In this document: piece after piece, positions 20,322-30,018 of the stretch | How the letters are laid out: each line of letters begins with the position of its first letter | Position numbering within the stretch: the first letter of the stretch is position 1 | The notes under the pieces: generated by a model | What the model was told of the DNA's origin: nothing | The model's database searches: none | What the model saw: only the letters and a program-made list of their open reading frames with translations | DNA from: Candidatus Woesearchaeota archaeon | GTDB lineage: Archaea; Nanobdellota; Nanobdellia; Woesearchaeales; 21-14-0-10-32-9 | Assembly (NCBI GenBank): GCA_021736975.1 | Contig: JAIPET010000007.1 | Coordinates: forward strand, 1 to 57,212 | Direction of reading: 5' to 3' | DNA: 57,212 bases | Made by a program: the position numbers and the translations under genes

Positions 20322-20471
20322 GGCTAATATGAAACCCTTCTTTTTTGTATTGCGAAGCACTATTTTTGACTCCGTCAAAAACAAAAAACCAATATTTGCA
20401 CCTATTTTGCTGTACAAAATGCAAATATTTCAAATTAACTTCAAGGCAATACTGAGGGTTTCATATTAGCC
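20322..20471. mobile_element. Element B copy 1: 150-bp MITE-like/structured palindromic element
   Basis: 17-bp TIR GGCTAATATGAAACCCT; flanking CCATAAAC at 20314-20321 and 20472-20479 (up to CCCCATAAAC); two internal hairpins. Confidence 0.85.
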
Positions 20472-20516
20472 CCATAAACAAAACCTTTATAAAGATAAAA
20501 AAGGATTTTATACAGA

Positions 20517-21101
20517 ATGGCAGCTTCAGCGTTCGGCGGCGCAATAGAATTTATGCAAAGAGTAGGTGTATTTGACACAGTCCTACCATTTCTACTAGTA
20601 TTTACATTAGTATTCGCATTCCTAGAAAAAACAAAAGTGCTTGGAACCGAACCATGGAGATCAGATATAGATCACAAATTCCACCAAGTAACAAGAAAAA
20701 ATATGAATGCAATGATCGCTTTTGTAATAGCATTCTTTGTTGTTGCAAGCAGTCAACTAGTAGCACTAATAAGCGAACTAACATCAAAAATAGTATTAAT
20801 AATGGTTTTAATATTAATGTTTTCAATGACAGTTGGCGTCATGTCAAGAGAAAACAAAGAAGGATTTGAATTACCAAAAGGATGGATAACACTATTCACA
20901 ATAATAATATTCATAGCAATAACCGCAATATTCTTAGATGCAATGGGCTGGTTAAATATAATATATGGATTCCTTGATAGTTTTTGGGGAAGCGAAGCAA
21001 CAGCATCAGTAATATTAATAGCAATAATAATTGGAATAATATTTTACATAACAAAAGACAATAAACCAAAAGAAGCAAAAAAAGAAAAAAAAGACGATTA
21101 A
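20517..21101 (+). CDS. multi-TM membrane protein (paralogue of next two)
   Basis: ORF; FDTVLPFLLVFTLVFAFLEKTKVLGTE shared with 21169 ORF. Confidence 0.75.
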   Translation: MAASAFGGAIEFMQRVGVFDTVLPFLLVFTLVFAFLEKTKVLGTEPWRSDIDHKFHQVTRKNMNAMIAFVIAFFVVASSQLVALISELTSKIVLIMVLILMFSMTVGVMSRENKEGFELPKGWITLFTIIIFIAITAIFLDAMGWLNIIYGFLDSFWGSEATASVILIAIIIGIIFYITKDNKPKEAKKEKKDD

Positions 21102-21168
21102 AAAAAAAATTAAAGATAAACAAAATATATAAATAAAACAAATAAAAAAATAAATAGGTGAAAAACAA

Positions 21169-21771
21169 ATGGCCTGGAACTTCAGCTCAATAATATATGG
21201 AACAAATTACGATTTACTAACAGATGCATTACTACCATTCGCATTAATATTTACGATAGTATACTCAGTATTACAAAAAACAAAAATATTAGGAACTGAA
21301 GATGATGGAAAAACACCAAAGAAAAATTTCAACGTAGTTCTATCATTAATAATGTCCATGGCAGTAGTAATACCACACATAACACGAGCATACCCAAATC
21401 AATGGGACGTAGTAACAATCATAAATAATTTCATACCAAACGTAGCACTAGTAGCAGTCGTAGTAATAATGCTTTTACTAATACTAGGATTATCAGGAAA
21501 ACCAGCAGATTTTACAAAAGAAGGACTAGGCGGCGGATTCACACTATTTGGAATAATAATAATAGGAATAATATTTTTAGCAGCAGCAGACGTATTTAAT
21601 AGAGCATTCTTTCCGCGATGGCTATACTTCATATACGATCAAAATTTTCAAGCATTAATAGTAACACTAATCGTATTCGGACTAATAATAGGATACATAA
21701 CAAAAGACGAGAAAAAAGATAAAGACAAAGGGGAAAACATCCTAAAAACATTAAACGCCTTTGGAAAATAA
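21169..21771 (+). CDS. multi-TM membrane protein
   Basis: LLTDALLPFALIFTIVYSVLQKTKILGTE, paralogous to 20517 ORF; ggtg Shine-Dalgarno upstream. Confidence 0.75.
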   Translation: MAWNFSSIIYGTNYDLLTDALLPFALIFTIVYSVLQKTKILGTEDDGKTPKKNFNVVLSLIMSMAVVIPHITRAYPNQWDVVTIINNFIPNVALVAVVVIMLLLILGLSGKPADFTKEGLGGGFTLFGIIIIGIIFLAAADVFNRAFFPRWLYFIYDQNFQALIVTLIVFGLIIGYITKDEKKDKDKGENILKTLNAFGK

Positions 21772-21781
21772 AAACTAAAAA

Positions 21782-22447
21782 ATGGCTACCTTCCTAAACA
21801 TAGGGATTCTTGGATACTTTAGCGTAATATTCGCTTTCTTACTAGTATTTGTACTTATGTACGGATTATTCTCATGGGTAAAACCATTTGGAGAAAAACA
21901 AGTAGGAATATACGCAATAATGGCACTTGCATTCGCAATACTAAGCGTGACAAATACAAACATCTTAAGAATGATATACTTCCTAACACCATGGTTCTTC
22001 ATCCTATTATTTATAGGATTCATAATCTTATTCACACTAATGCTATTTGGATGGGATATGAAAACAATAGCAGACAGAACAACAAAAACAAATTTCAAAA
22101 CATACGCAATAGTAATAGTAGTAGTAGTAATAGTTTTTGGAATAGGAAATGCATTCGGACAAGACACACTAAATGAAGGACAAGGAATAACAACAACAGA
22201 TAACAATCAAATACAAACAACAACCAACACAGAAACAATACCAACAGTAACAGACGTAGATCCGACAGCAATACCAGATCCGACAAACAGAAACCCGAAA
22301 TCAGGAACCCCCGAAGGTACAGCAACAGATGACTTTGGAACAAACACACTAAACACACTAGTAAACCCACAAGTACTAGGATTAATTCTAATAATGTTCA
22401 TAGGCGCATTCGCAATGTTCTTTTTAACAAAAACCAATATAGACTAA
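21782..22447 (+). CDS. multi-TM membrane protein with Thr/Asn-rich loop
   Basis: ORF in same operon; similar N-terminal TM pattern. Confidence 0.7.
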   Translation: MATFLNIGILGYFSVIFAFLLVFVLMYGLFSWVKPFGEKQVGIYAIMALAFAILSVTNTNILRMIYFLTPWFFILLFIGFIILFTLMLFGWDMKTIADRTTKTNFKTYAIVIVVVVIVFGIGNAFGQDTLNEGQGITTTDNNQIQTTTNTETIPTVTDVDPTAIPDPTNRNPKSGTPEGTATDDFGTNTLNTLVNPQVLGLILIMFIGAFAMFFLTKTNID

Positions 22448-22580
22448 ATGTTTAGCCCATTAATAACGAAATATGTTTCAAGCTTTACACTCAAGCATAT
22501 AAAATTTGATGAAGTTTTATGAATTAATATTAGAATCTCCTTAACAGTCGAAAAAAAATAAAAATAAAAAAATAAAAGAA

Positions 22581-23240
22581 TTATTTTTTCTTAGAAGAAC
22601 TTGGAGCGCCTTTCTTGAATTCTCTTGCAAGCTTTGAAAGTTCAGAAACATTCTCAGTAAAAACAGGAAGAACCTTACTAAAAACCTTTTCCATAGCCTT
22701 AACTTCTGCTCCAACATTAGTTATGTTTTTATCATAATTATCAATCTTACCAAGAATAGCATTATGAAGCTTATCAAATTCAGATTTTAAATCATTAAAC
22801 CTTTGATCCAATAAAGTAATCTTACCAGTCATATCATTCTTCCACTCAATAACCTTACTAATATCCTTCATCAAATCATTCCACTTCTCATCAATAATTG
22901 CTTCAACAAGTTCCTCAGTAGAAACATCACCATCATAACTAGAATTTCCAGGAGGCTGCATCATACCAGAATTAGACGGAGGCGGAACTCCTTGAGAAGA
23001 AAAACCATCATCTTTACCCATATTATTCTCCATTTGAGGATAAGGCGCACCAGAATCAAAATTCCCTTCATTAGCCATATCTGCTTGATTTAAAGCATCA
23101 AAAATATCACTAGAAGAAAAACCATCTCTTTGTAACGTTTGAATAATTTGATTATTATCCAAGCCTTGAGCACGCATTGTTTTAACTTTATCAACAGGTA
23201 ATCCCTGGTTCATTCCCGGATTTGCACCAAAAATAGGCAT
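22581..23240 (-). CDS. coiled-coil protein (possible archaellum/pilus accessory-like)
   Basis: EELVEAIIDEKWNDLMKDISKVIEWKNDMTGKITLLDQRFNDLKSEFDKL helical region next to secretion ATPase. Confidence 0.55.
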   Translation of the reverse strand: MPIFGANPGMNQGLPVDKVKTMRAQGLDNNQIIQTLQRDGFSSSDIFDALNQADMANEGNFDSGAPYPQMENNMGKDDGFSSQGVPPPSNSGMMQPPGNSSYDGDVSTEELVEAIIDEKWNDLMKDISKVIEWKNDMTGKITLLDQRFNDLKSEFDKLHNAILGKIDNYDKNITNVGAEVKAMEKVFSKVLPVFTENVSELSKLAREFKKGAPSSSKKK

Positions 23241-23304
23241 ATCTTTTCACCTCTCACTATCATACTAAATTAATACCTTTAAAAACTTTACTCTAAACAG
23301 TAAC

Positions 23305-23757
23305 TTATTCATCTTGTTCATCTCGTTCATTTTCTTCAATCAAATCGTCAACTTCTTTCCTCGTAACAAATTGCATAGGATCCCAAAGATCCAAATATTT
23401 CTCTAAAACCTTAAAATCTTTTTGTTTAACAGCATCAACAATTTCCAACCTCATCAAATCAATTTGCTCACTTAACTCTTGAACAACCATCTTAGTTTGA
23501 ATCAAATCATCACCAAGAATTCTCTTCTCCTTAAAAAAAGACCTTTGAGTATCAAGCAAAGCCTGATCAGTTAACTGAATTTTTTTCCTTAAATTATAAT
23601 AACGATCCTCTAAAATTCTCAAATTAGAAGAAATCTCTGAAAGCGTTTTATTAAGAGATTGAATTTCAACATTTTTAGAAGTAAACGGATTCTGTCCACT
23701 AAACCCAGGATTATTACCCTGATAAAAAGAACCACCAATATCCTTATTCTCCATCAA
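23305..23757 (-). CDS. coiled-coil hypothetical protein
   Basis: ORF, predicted helical content. Confidence 0.55.
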   Translation of the reverse strand: MMENKDIGGSFYQGNNPGFSGQNPFTSKNVEIQSLNKTLSEISSNLRILEDRYYNLRKKIQLTDQALLDTQRSFFKEKRILGDDLIQTKMVVQELSEQIDLMRLEIVDAVKQKDFKVLEKYLDLWDPMQFVTRKEVDDLIEENERDEQDE

Positions 23758-23897
23758 ACACCTCTTTTAAACAAATAATGAACTTCTAATACTTAAATCT
23801 TTTCTAAAAACACAAAAAATACGATACAAAACCAAAAACATTTATATAGTTACAACAAAGAAATACTAATGAAAAGACACAAAAAACGGGGCGAGAT

Positions 23898-26201
23898 ATG
23901 GAACCTAAAAAAAGAGGAAGAGGTTTCTTCAAAGACTACGATATAGAAAAAGAAGGTGCAGACAATGTACTATTAATAAATTACGAAAACATACCTAGGG
24001 TACCCTCTCTAGAAGACGATTCTTTATGTATGGCAAAAACAAATGAACTCATATTATCAAACCCAAACATAACAAAAATAGTCTTTGCACAAAAACACGA
24101 TTATGAATACGAATATGATCAAGTAAAATTACTCATAGAAATAGTAAGCGTGTACAAATCCCTAATAAAAAATAAAGAACTATTCACATATCAAGCATTA
24201 AATGAATTATTAGGAGAAGATGCAAAATTTAATCTAACAAGAAGATATAATGAAACTCACAATTTAATCTTTAACCAATTATTAAGAGACCCAATAGGAA
24301 CATACATAGAAATAACAAGAACACTAAGAAAAGAAAAAATAGAATTAGATAAAGAATTTGATGACAAATTTTATGCAGCAAGAAAAAATTACATAACACT
24401 TTTAGAATACGTAATGAAAGTTCTAGAAAACACAAATCTAATACAAATAGCGATGCCCTACACGGCAGGATACAAAATAGGAGAAAGAGACATATACAGA
24501 AAAATATTCACACCAAACATAAAACCAGATTTTATGTTTACCAAAATAATGGCATCATATCCAAAAGATGCAGAAGAAGTAATGAATTACAACATAGGAG
24601 AAACAGAAGTAATAATATTCAAAACCACAGATAACATCCAATATCTTTACCACGTAACACCACCAGAATTTAAACTCTCAGAAGAAAAATATGAAGTTTT
24701 AGATATGGCAAGAAAAATTCTATCAGAACACCAACCTGAAGAACAAGACTTTGTAAATCCACAAAGAATGAGAGAAATATTCTACAATGTAGGAACAGAC
24801 CTATTACAAGAATTATCAGAACATAAAAAATTAAGACTAACAGAAAAAGAACTAGAAGAACTCACACAAATACTTATAAGATACACAGTAGGATTTGGAT
24901 TAATAGAAATATTACTAGAAGACGAACATGTTCAAGACATAACAATAAATAGCCCGACAGGAGAAACACCAATATTTCTAGTTCATGGAAAATTTAACGA
25001 ATGCAGAACCAACATAATTCCAAGCATAAGCGATGCAGAAAGCTGGGCATCAAAACTAAGACTATTATCAGGAAGACCACTAGACGAAGCAAACCCAATA
25101 CTAGACACAGACATAGAAATACCAAACGTAGCAAAAGCAAGAGTAGGAGTTATATCACGCCCATTAAATCCTACAGGAATAGCATATGCATTCAGAAGAC
25201 ACAGAGATAAACCATGGACATTACCACTATTCATAAAAAACAAAATGATAACACCACTTGGCGCAGGACTAATAAGTTTCATAGTTGATGGAAATCGAAC
25301 AATGCTTGTTGCAGGAACAAGAAGCGCAGGAAAATCATCACTTCTTGGCGCTGTAATGGTAGAAATAATGAGAAAATATAGAATCATAACAATAGAAGAT
25401 ACACTAGAACTGCCAGGAGAACAACTAAGAAAACTAGAATATAACATTCAAAGCATGAAAGTAGCATCTGCACTAAGCAAAGGAACAAGCGAAGTAAGCG
25501 CAGATGAAGGAATAAGAACAACACTAAGACTGGGAGACTCAGCACTAATCGTGGGAGAAGTAAGAAGCACAGAAGCACAAGCACTCTACGAAGCAATGAG
25601 AGTCGGAGCTTTAGCAAACGTGGTAGCAGGAACAATTCACGGAGATAGCCCTTACGGAGTATATGATAGAGTAGTAAATGATCTAAAAGTTCCAAAAACA
25701 AGCTTTAAAGCAACAGACATAATAATTGTTGCTAACCCAATAAGAAGCGCTGACGGACTACACAAATGGAGAAGAGTAACACAAATAAGTGAAGTAAGAA
25801 AAGACTGGGAAGATGATCCAATGCTAGAAAAAGGATTCGTAGACCTAATGAGATACAACTCAAAAACAGACAAATTAGAACCAACAGACGAACTATTAAA
25901 TGGAGATTCTGAAATACTAAAAGCAATAGCAGGAAACGTAAAAGATTGGACAGGAAACTGGGATGCAGTATGGGATAACATACTACTAAGAGCAAAAACC
26001 AAAGAAGCATTATTAGAATTAAGTGAAAAAGAAAATGACCCTGAAATTCTAGAAGCACCATTCATAATATCTTCAAATGATCAATTCCACAGAATAAGTG
26101 ATAAAATAATAGAAGAAACAGGAACCCTAAATAGCAAAAAAATATTCATGGAATGGCACGAATGGGCAAAAACACAAATTAAACGAAAAAAAGCTAAATA
26201 A
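23898..26201 (+). CDS. type II/IV secretion system ATPase (TadA/VirB11/PilB-like)
   Basis: Walker A VAGTRSAGKSSLL, IITIEDTLELP Asp box, LIVGEVRSTEAQALYEAMRVGALANVVAGTIHGDS. Confidence 0.93.
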   Translation: MEPKKRGRGFFKDYDIEKEGADNVLLINYENIPRVPSLEDDSLCMAKTNELILSNPNITKIVFAQKHDYEYEYDQVKLLIEIVSVYKSLIKNKELFTYQALNELLGEDAKFNLTRRYNETHNLIFNQLLRDPIGTYIEITRTLRKEKIELDKEFDDKFYAARKNYITLLEYVMKVLENTNLIQIAMPYTAGYKIGERDIYRKIFTPNIKPDFMFTKIMASYPKDAEEVMNYNIGETEVIIFKTTDNIQYLYHVTPPEFKLSEEKYEVLDMARKILSEHQPEEQDFVNPQRMREIFYNVGTDLLQELSEHKKLRLTEKELEELTQILIRYTVGFGLIEILLEDEHVQDITINSPTGETPIFLVHGKFNECRTNIIPSISDAESWASKLRLLSGRPLDEANPILDTDIEIPNVAKARVGVISRPLNPTGIAYAFRRHRDKPWTLPLFIKNKMITPLGAGLISFIVDGNRTMLVAGTRSAGKSSLLGAVMVEIMRKYRIITIEDTLELPGEQLRKLEYNIQSMKVASALSKGTSEVSADEGIRTTLRLGDSALIVGEVRSTEAQALYEAMRVGALANVVAGTIHGDSPYGVYDRVVNDLKVPKTSFKATDIIIVANPIRSADGLHKWRRVTQISEVRKDWEDDPMLEKGFVDLMRYNSKTDKLEPTDELLNGDSEILKAIAGNVKDWTGNWDAVWDNILLRAKTKEALLELSEKENDPEILEAPFIISSNDQFHRISDKIIEETGTLNSKKIFMEWHEWAKTQIKRKKAK

Positions 26202-26202
26202 A

Positions 26203-28446
26203 ATGAATAGAAAAGATCTGGATTATATTGAATTCAAAAGAAAATACAAGAAAAAACTAGCAGGTGCTCTAGGCGATAAAATAGAAAATTCAAAACCAGT
26301 AACCACATCAGACTATAATACTTTTAAAGATACATTCATGCCAAAAAACTTATCATTTTATGAAAAAGGATGTGGGTTTGCAGAAAAAATAATACCTATG
26401 ACACCTGATAAAAAAAAAATACCAGATATACAAGAAGCAATAAAAATAAGCCACTTAAATATTAGTCCAACAGGAACTGCAAGTTTTGCAGCACTCACAT
26501 CACTTGCAATAATATTAATATCCATAATACTAGGATATTTAGTTGTATTCTCAGACAGTACAGGAACAACAGAAATAACATTTTTTGTATTCTCAGGATT
26601 AATTTTAGCACTAATAATGTTTTTACCACTATCAAAACTACCATTTATAATTGCAAATATCTGGCGAATGAAAGCAAGCAACCAAATGGTCCTTAGCATA
26701 TTTTACATCGTAACCTATATGAGACACACACCAAACCTAGAACTAGCAATAGATTTTGCAGCAGAACATCTAAACCCCCCTTTAAGTTTAGATTTTAAAA
26801 AAGTAATATGGGACATAGAAACAGGAAAATTTGATTCAGTAAACGAATCACTAGATAATTATTTAGAAACATGGAGAAGATACAATCCAGAATTTATAGA
26901 AAGCACACACCTTATACAATCATCACTTTACGAAACATCAGAAACAAGAAGACAAGAAGCCCTAGACAAAAGTTTATCAGTAATTTTAGATGAAACATTT
27001 GAAAAAATGTTACACTACACACACGACCTAAAAAGTCCAATTACAACACTACACATGCTCGGAGTAATACTACCAATATTAGGCCTAGTAATTTTACCAC
27101 TAGCAACAAGTTTTATACCAGAAGCAAGATGGTATCATTTATTTGTTATGTATAACATAGCACTACCCGTACTAGTATATTATATGGGACGAGAAATATT
27201 ATCAACAAGACCATCAGGATACGGAGGAATAGATCTAAGTAATTTAAGAGCAGAAGAAAAAAATGATAAAATAGTAATAAAATTAGATAAAAAGAAAGAT
27301 TCAAAAAATAAAATAGAATTAACACCGATGCTCGCAAGCGTATTAATATTCATAATATTATTCACAATAGGAATCCTACCATTATTAATCCACACAATAA
27401 ATCCAGGATACGATTTAGTACTAACGAACGAATTTCAAATATTAAACTATTATGATTTAGATGATGCATCCGAAGTATATCTAAGATTTCTAGACTACAG
27501 AACAGTAGATTTAGGTTCTGGAAAAAGCGCATTAATAGGCCCCTTCGGATTAGGAGCAAGCATATTAAGCCTCTTCATACCATTATCAATAGGCCTGAGC
27601 ATCGGACTATATAACAAATTAAAAACCACAAATTTAATGTCATTACAAGAAAGAACAAAAAAACTAGAACTAGAATTTGCATCTGCACTATTCCAACTAG
27701 GAAATAGATTAGCAGACGGAGTACCTGCAGAAATAGCATTCTCAAACGTAGCCCAAGTAATGAAAGGAACACAATCAGGAAGATTCTTTGAAGAAGTAAC
27801 AATAAATATAGTAAAACTAGGAATGGGAGTAGAAGAAGCAATATTTAATATAAAAAATGGAGCGCTAAAAAACTATCCCTCATCAATAGTAGAAAGCAGC
27901 ATGAAAGTATTTTTAGAAAGCAGTAAAAAAGGACCGATGATTGCAAGTCAAGCACTAATAACAGTAGCAGAATACATAAAATCAATGCACAGGGTTGATG
28001 AACGACTAAAAGATTTAATGTCAGACATCGTAGGAAGCATGAAATCACAAATAGCATTCTTAACGCCAGCAATATCAGGAATAGTAGTAGGAATAACTGG
28101 AATGATAACACAAATCATGGGAAGCCTCACACAAAAAATGGCGGATTTTAATACAGGAACATCAGGAGCACTAGCAGATTCATCATCACTATTTGCAATG
28201 CTAGGAGGCGGAGGCGTACCAACCTACTTTTTCCAAGCAATAGTAGGATTATACGTAGTACAAATAACACTAATTCTTTCAATAATGATAAATGGAATAC
28301 AAAACGGAGCAGACAAATTAAGTGAAAAAGACGAAATCGCAAAAAACATGCTAAAAGGAACGATACTATATGTTGCAATAGCAGGAATATGCGTTATAAC
28401 ATTTAGCATAATAGCAGCAAGCCTAATTGGAAAATTAAGTATTTAA
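26203..28446 (+). CDS. type II secretion system F-domain (TadC-like) membrane platform protein
   Basis: Follows ATPase; multi-TM with FASALFQLGNRLADGVPAEIAFSNVA and VAEYIKSMHRVDERLKDLMSDIVGSMKSQIAFLTPAISGIVVG. Confidence 0.85.
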   Translation: MNRKDLDYIEFKRKYKKKLAGALGDKIENSKPVTTSDYNTFKDTFMPKNLSFYEKGCGFAEKIIPMTPDKKKIPDIQEAIKISHLNISPTGTASFAALTSLAIILISIILGYLVVFSDSTGTTEITFFVFSGLILALIMFLPLSKLPFIIANIWRMKASNQMVLSIFYIVTYMRHTPNLELAIDFAAEHLNPPLSLDFKKVIWDIETGKFDSVNESLDNYLETWRRYNPEFIESTHLIQSSLYETSETRRQEALDKSLSVILDETFEKMLHYTHDLKSPITTLHMLGVILPILGLVILPLATSFIPEARWYHLFVMYNIALPVLVYYMGREILSTRPSGYGGIDLSNLRAEEKNDKIVIKLDKKKDSKNKIELTPMLASVLIFIILFTIGILPLLIHTINPGYDLVLTNEFQILNYYDLDDASEVYLRFLDYRTVDLGSGKSALIGPFGLGASILSLFIPLSIGLSIGLYNKLKTTNLMSLQERTKKLELEFASALFQLGNRLADGVPAEIAFSNVAQVMKGTQSGRFFEEVTINIVKLGMGVEEAIFNIKNGALKNYPSSIVESSMKVFLESSKKGPMIASQALITVAEYIKSMHRVDERLKDLMSDIVGSMKSQIAFLTPAISGIVVGITGMITQIMGSLTQKMADFNTGTSGALADSSSLFAMLGGGGVPTYFFQAIVGLYVVQITLILSIMINGIQNGADKLSEKDEIAKNMLKGTILYVAIAGICVITFSIIAASLIGKLSI

Positions 28447-28481
28447 AAAAGAATAAAAACAACAACACAATTCTAAACACA

Positions 28482-29003
28482 ATGCAAGAAGAAACAACAA
28501 AATACTATGATGGAATTGCATCTGGTTACAATAATCTTTATGGAGAAGAACAAAGAGAAAAATTCAAAATAATAAAAACAAAAATAAATCTAGAAAAAAA
28601 CCAAACACTTCTTGACATAGGATGTGGAAGCGGAATAAGCTCAGAATTCTTTGATTGCAACATCCAAGGAATAGACCCTTCTTCAGAACTAATAAAAATC
28701 GCCAAACAAAACCACCCGGAACACCAATGGATTGAAGGCAGCGGAGAAGAAATATCTGAAAAATACTCTGAAAAGAAATTTGATTTTATAATATGCATAT
28801 CATCAGCACACCACATAAAAAATATAAAAAAATTAATCAAAGACATAAAAAAACTCTCAAAACCAAACCAAAAAACAAAATACTGCTTCTCCCTTTTAAA
28901 AAATAGCCAAAGAAATGAAGAAATAATATCTGAAATAGAAAAAGAATTTAAAATAACAGAAAAAATACTAGGAAAAAAAGACATAATAATTTTCTTTTTA
29001 TAA
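28482..29003 (+). CDS. SAM-dependent methyltransferase
   Basis: LLDIGCGSGISSEFF motif I; FDFIICISSAHHIKN. Confidence 0.9.
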   Translation: MQEETTKYYDGIASGYNNLYGEEQREKFKIIKTKINLEKNQTLLDIGCGSGISSEFFDCNIQGIDPSSELIKIAKQNHPEHQWIEGSGEEISEKYSEKKFDFIICISSAHHIKNIKKLIKDIKKLSKPNQKTKYCFSLLKNSQRNEEIISEIEKEFKITEKILGKKDIIIFFL

Positions 29004-29104
29004 TACCATTTAATAATAAATACAGTAAAATTTATAAATACACGTATACTATTAAGTATATTAGAATATCAAAACATCTATTAAATAATTAAGGAAAGAA
29101 AAAA

Positions 29105-29884
29105 ATGAACTCAATAAACGATATACAGGACGAAAGAGTAAGACACTTAGCAACAACACTGAAACAATCAGGACTAGCAGCATCTGAAACTGAAGCAATA
29201 AGAATGGCGACAGCAATGTCACATACAAGCAATAAAGTGAATCAAACATTTGAAGAAAGAAAAGGAACAGCACCCACACTAATAAATATGCATAAAAGAG
29301 AATCACCATCACAAACCCAGGAAAAAGAGGCCCCTAAAAGGGAATTCCAAGAAAAACAAGATGCAAGAGTAGAAATACCAAGAACTGCAGAACAAATCGT
29401 GGCAAGTATGAGAGAAACAGAAACAATAAGGGCAGTACCAACTGCAGAAAATAATAACAGAAATCAATACATGCAACAAAACACAGAACTTGAACCTGAT
29501 TTATCAAATATGAGTTTAGCAGAAGCTTCAGGACAAACACCAAATCAAAATATTGAACAAAATCAAGAAACTCCAGAATTAAGTTTTCAAAACACAGAAC
29601 AAAAACCAATACAAAACGAAGCTCCGATAAGAGTTGAAGAAAAAGAAGATTACAAAATAGAATTCAAAGACGACGAAGAATTCATAGTTCAAGACGTAAC
29701 AAGAAGTCAAGAAACAACAAATAACGAGCAAAACATACAACAAACCCCTCAAAACGAACAACCACAACAAAATGATCAAAAACAAGGCTTTCAAACACCT
29801 GAGCGAAAACCAAAAAAAAACATATCAGAAATGGAAGAATCTCGTGTTGATTTAGGATCCGTCTTTAATTTTAACAAAAAATAA
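29105..29884 (+). CDS. low-complexity Gln/Glu-rich hypothetical protein
   Basis: ORF with disordered composition. Confidence 0.55.
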   Translation: MNSINDIQDERVRHLATTLKQSGLAASETEAIRMATAMSHTSNKVNQTFEERKGTAPTLINMHKRESPSQTQEKEAPKREFQEKQDARVEIPRTAEQIVASMRETETIRAVPTAENNNRNQYMQQNTELEPDLSNMSLAEASGQTPNQNIEQNQETPELSFQNTEQKPIQNEAPIRVEEKEDYKIEFKDDEEFIVQDVTRSQETTNNEQNIQQTPQNEQPQQNDQKQGFQTPERKPKKNISEMEESRVDLGSVFNFNKK

Positions 29885-29984
29885 AATACACTCTTATTTT
29901 TTATTTATCTAAATTACCTCATTAAATAGTTAAATCTACCAAAAAGTTTATAAATATTTATCCACTCTAGTGTGATAACAAAAG

Positions 29985-29998
29985 TTTTAGCGCTAAAA
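29985..29998. promoter_or_regulatory. 14-bp perfect palindrome TTTTAGCGCTAAAA in 5' leader, followed by Shine-Dalgarno GGAGGT
   Basis: Direct reading upstream of 30019 CDS. Confidence 0.5.
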
Positions 29999-30018
29999 AA
30001 ACTCCGAGGAGGTACAAA

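Noticed and set aside
22448-22580. Possible ncRNA downstream of 21782-22447 (GATGA box)
   Set aside because: No matching D box or closing stem found.
29050-29080. Small inverted repeat TATACT-atta-AGTATA upstream of 29105 ORF
   Set aside because: Short and AT-only; expected by chance in this composition.
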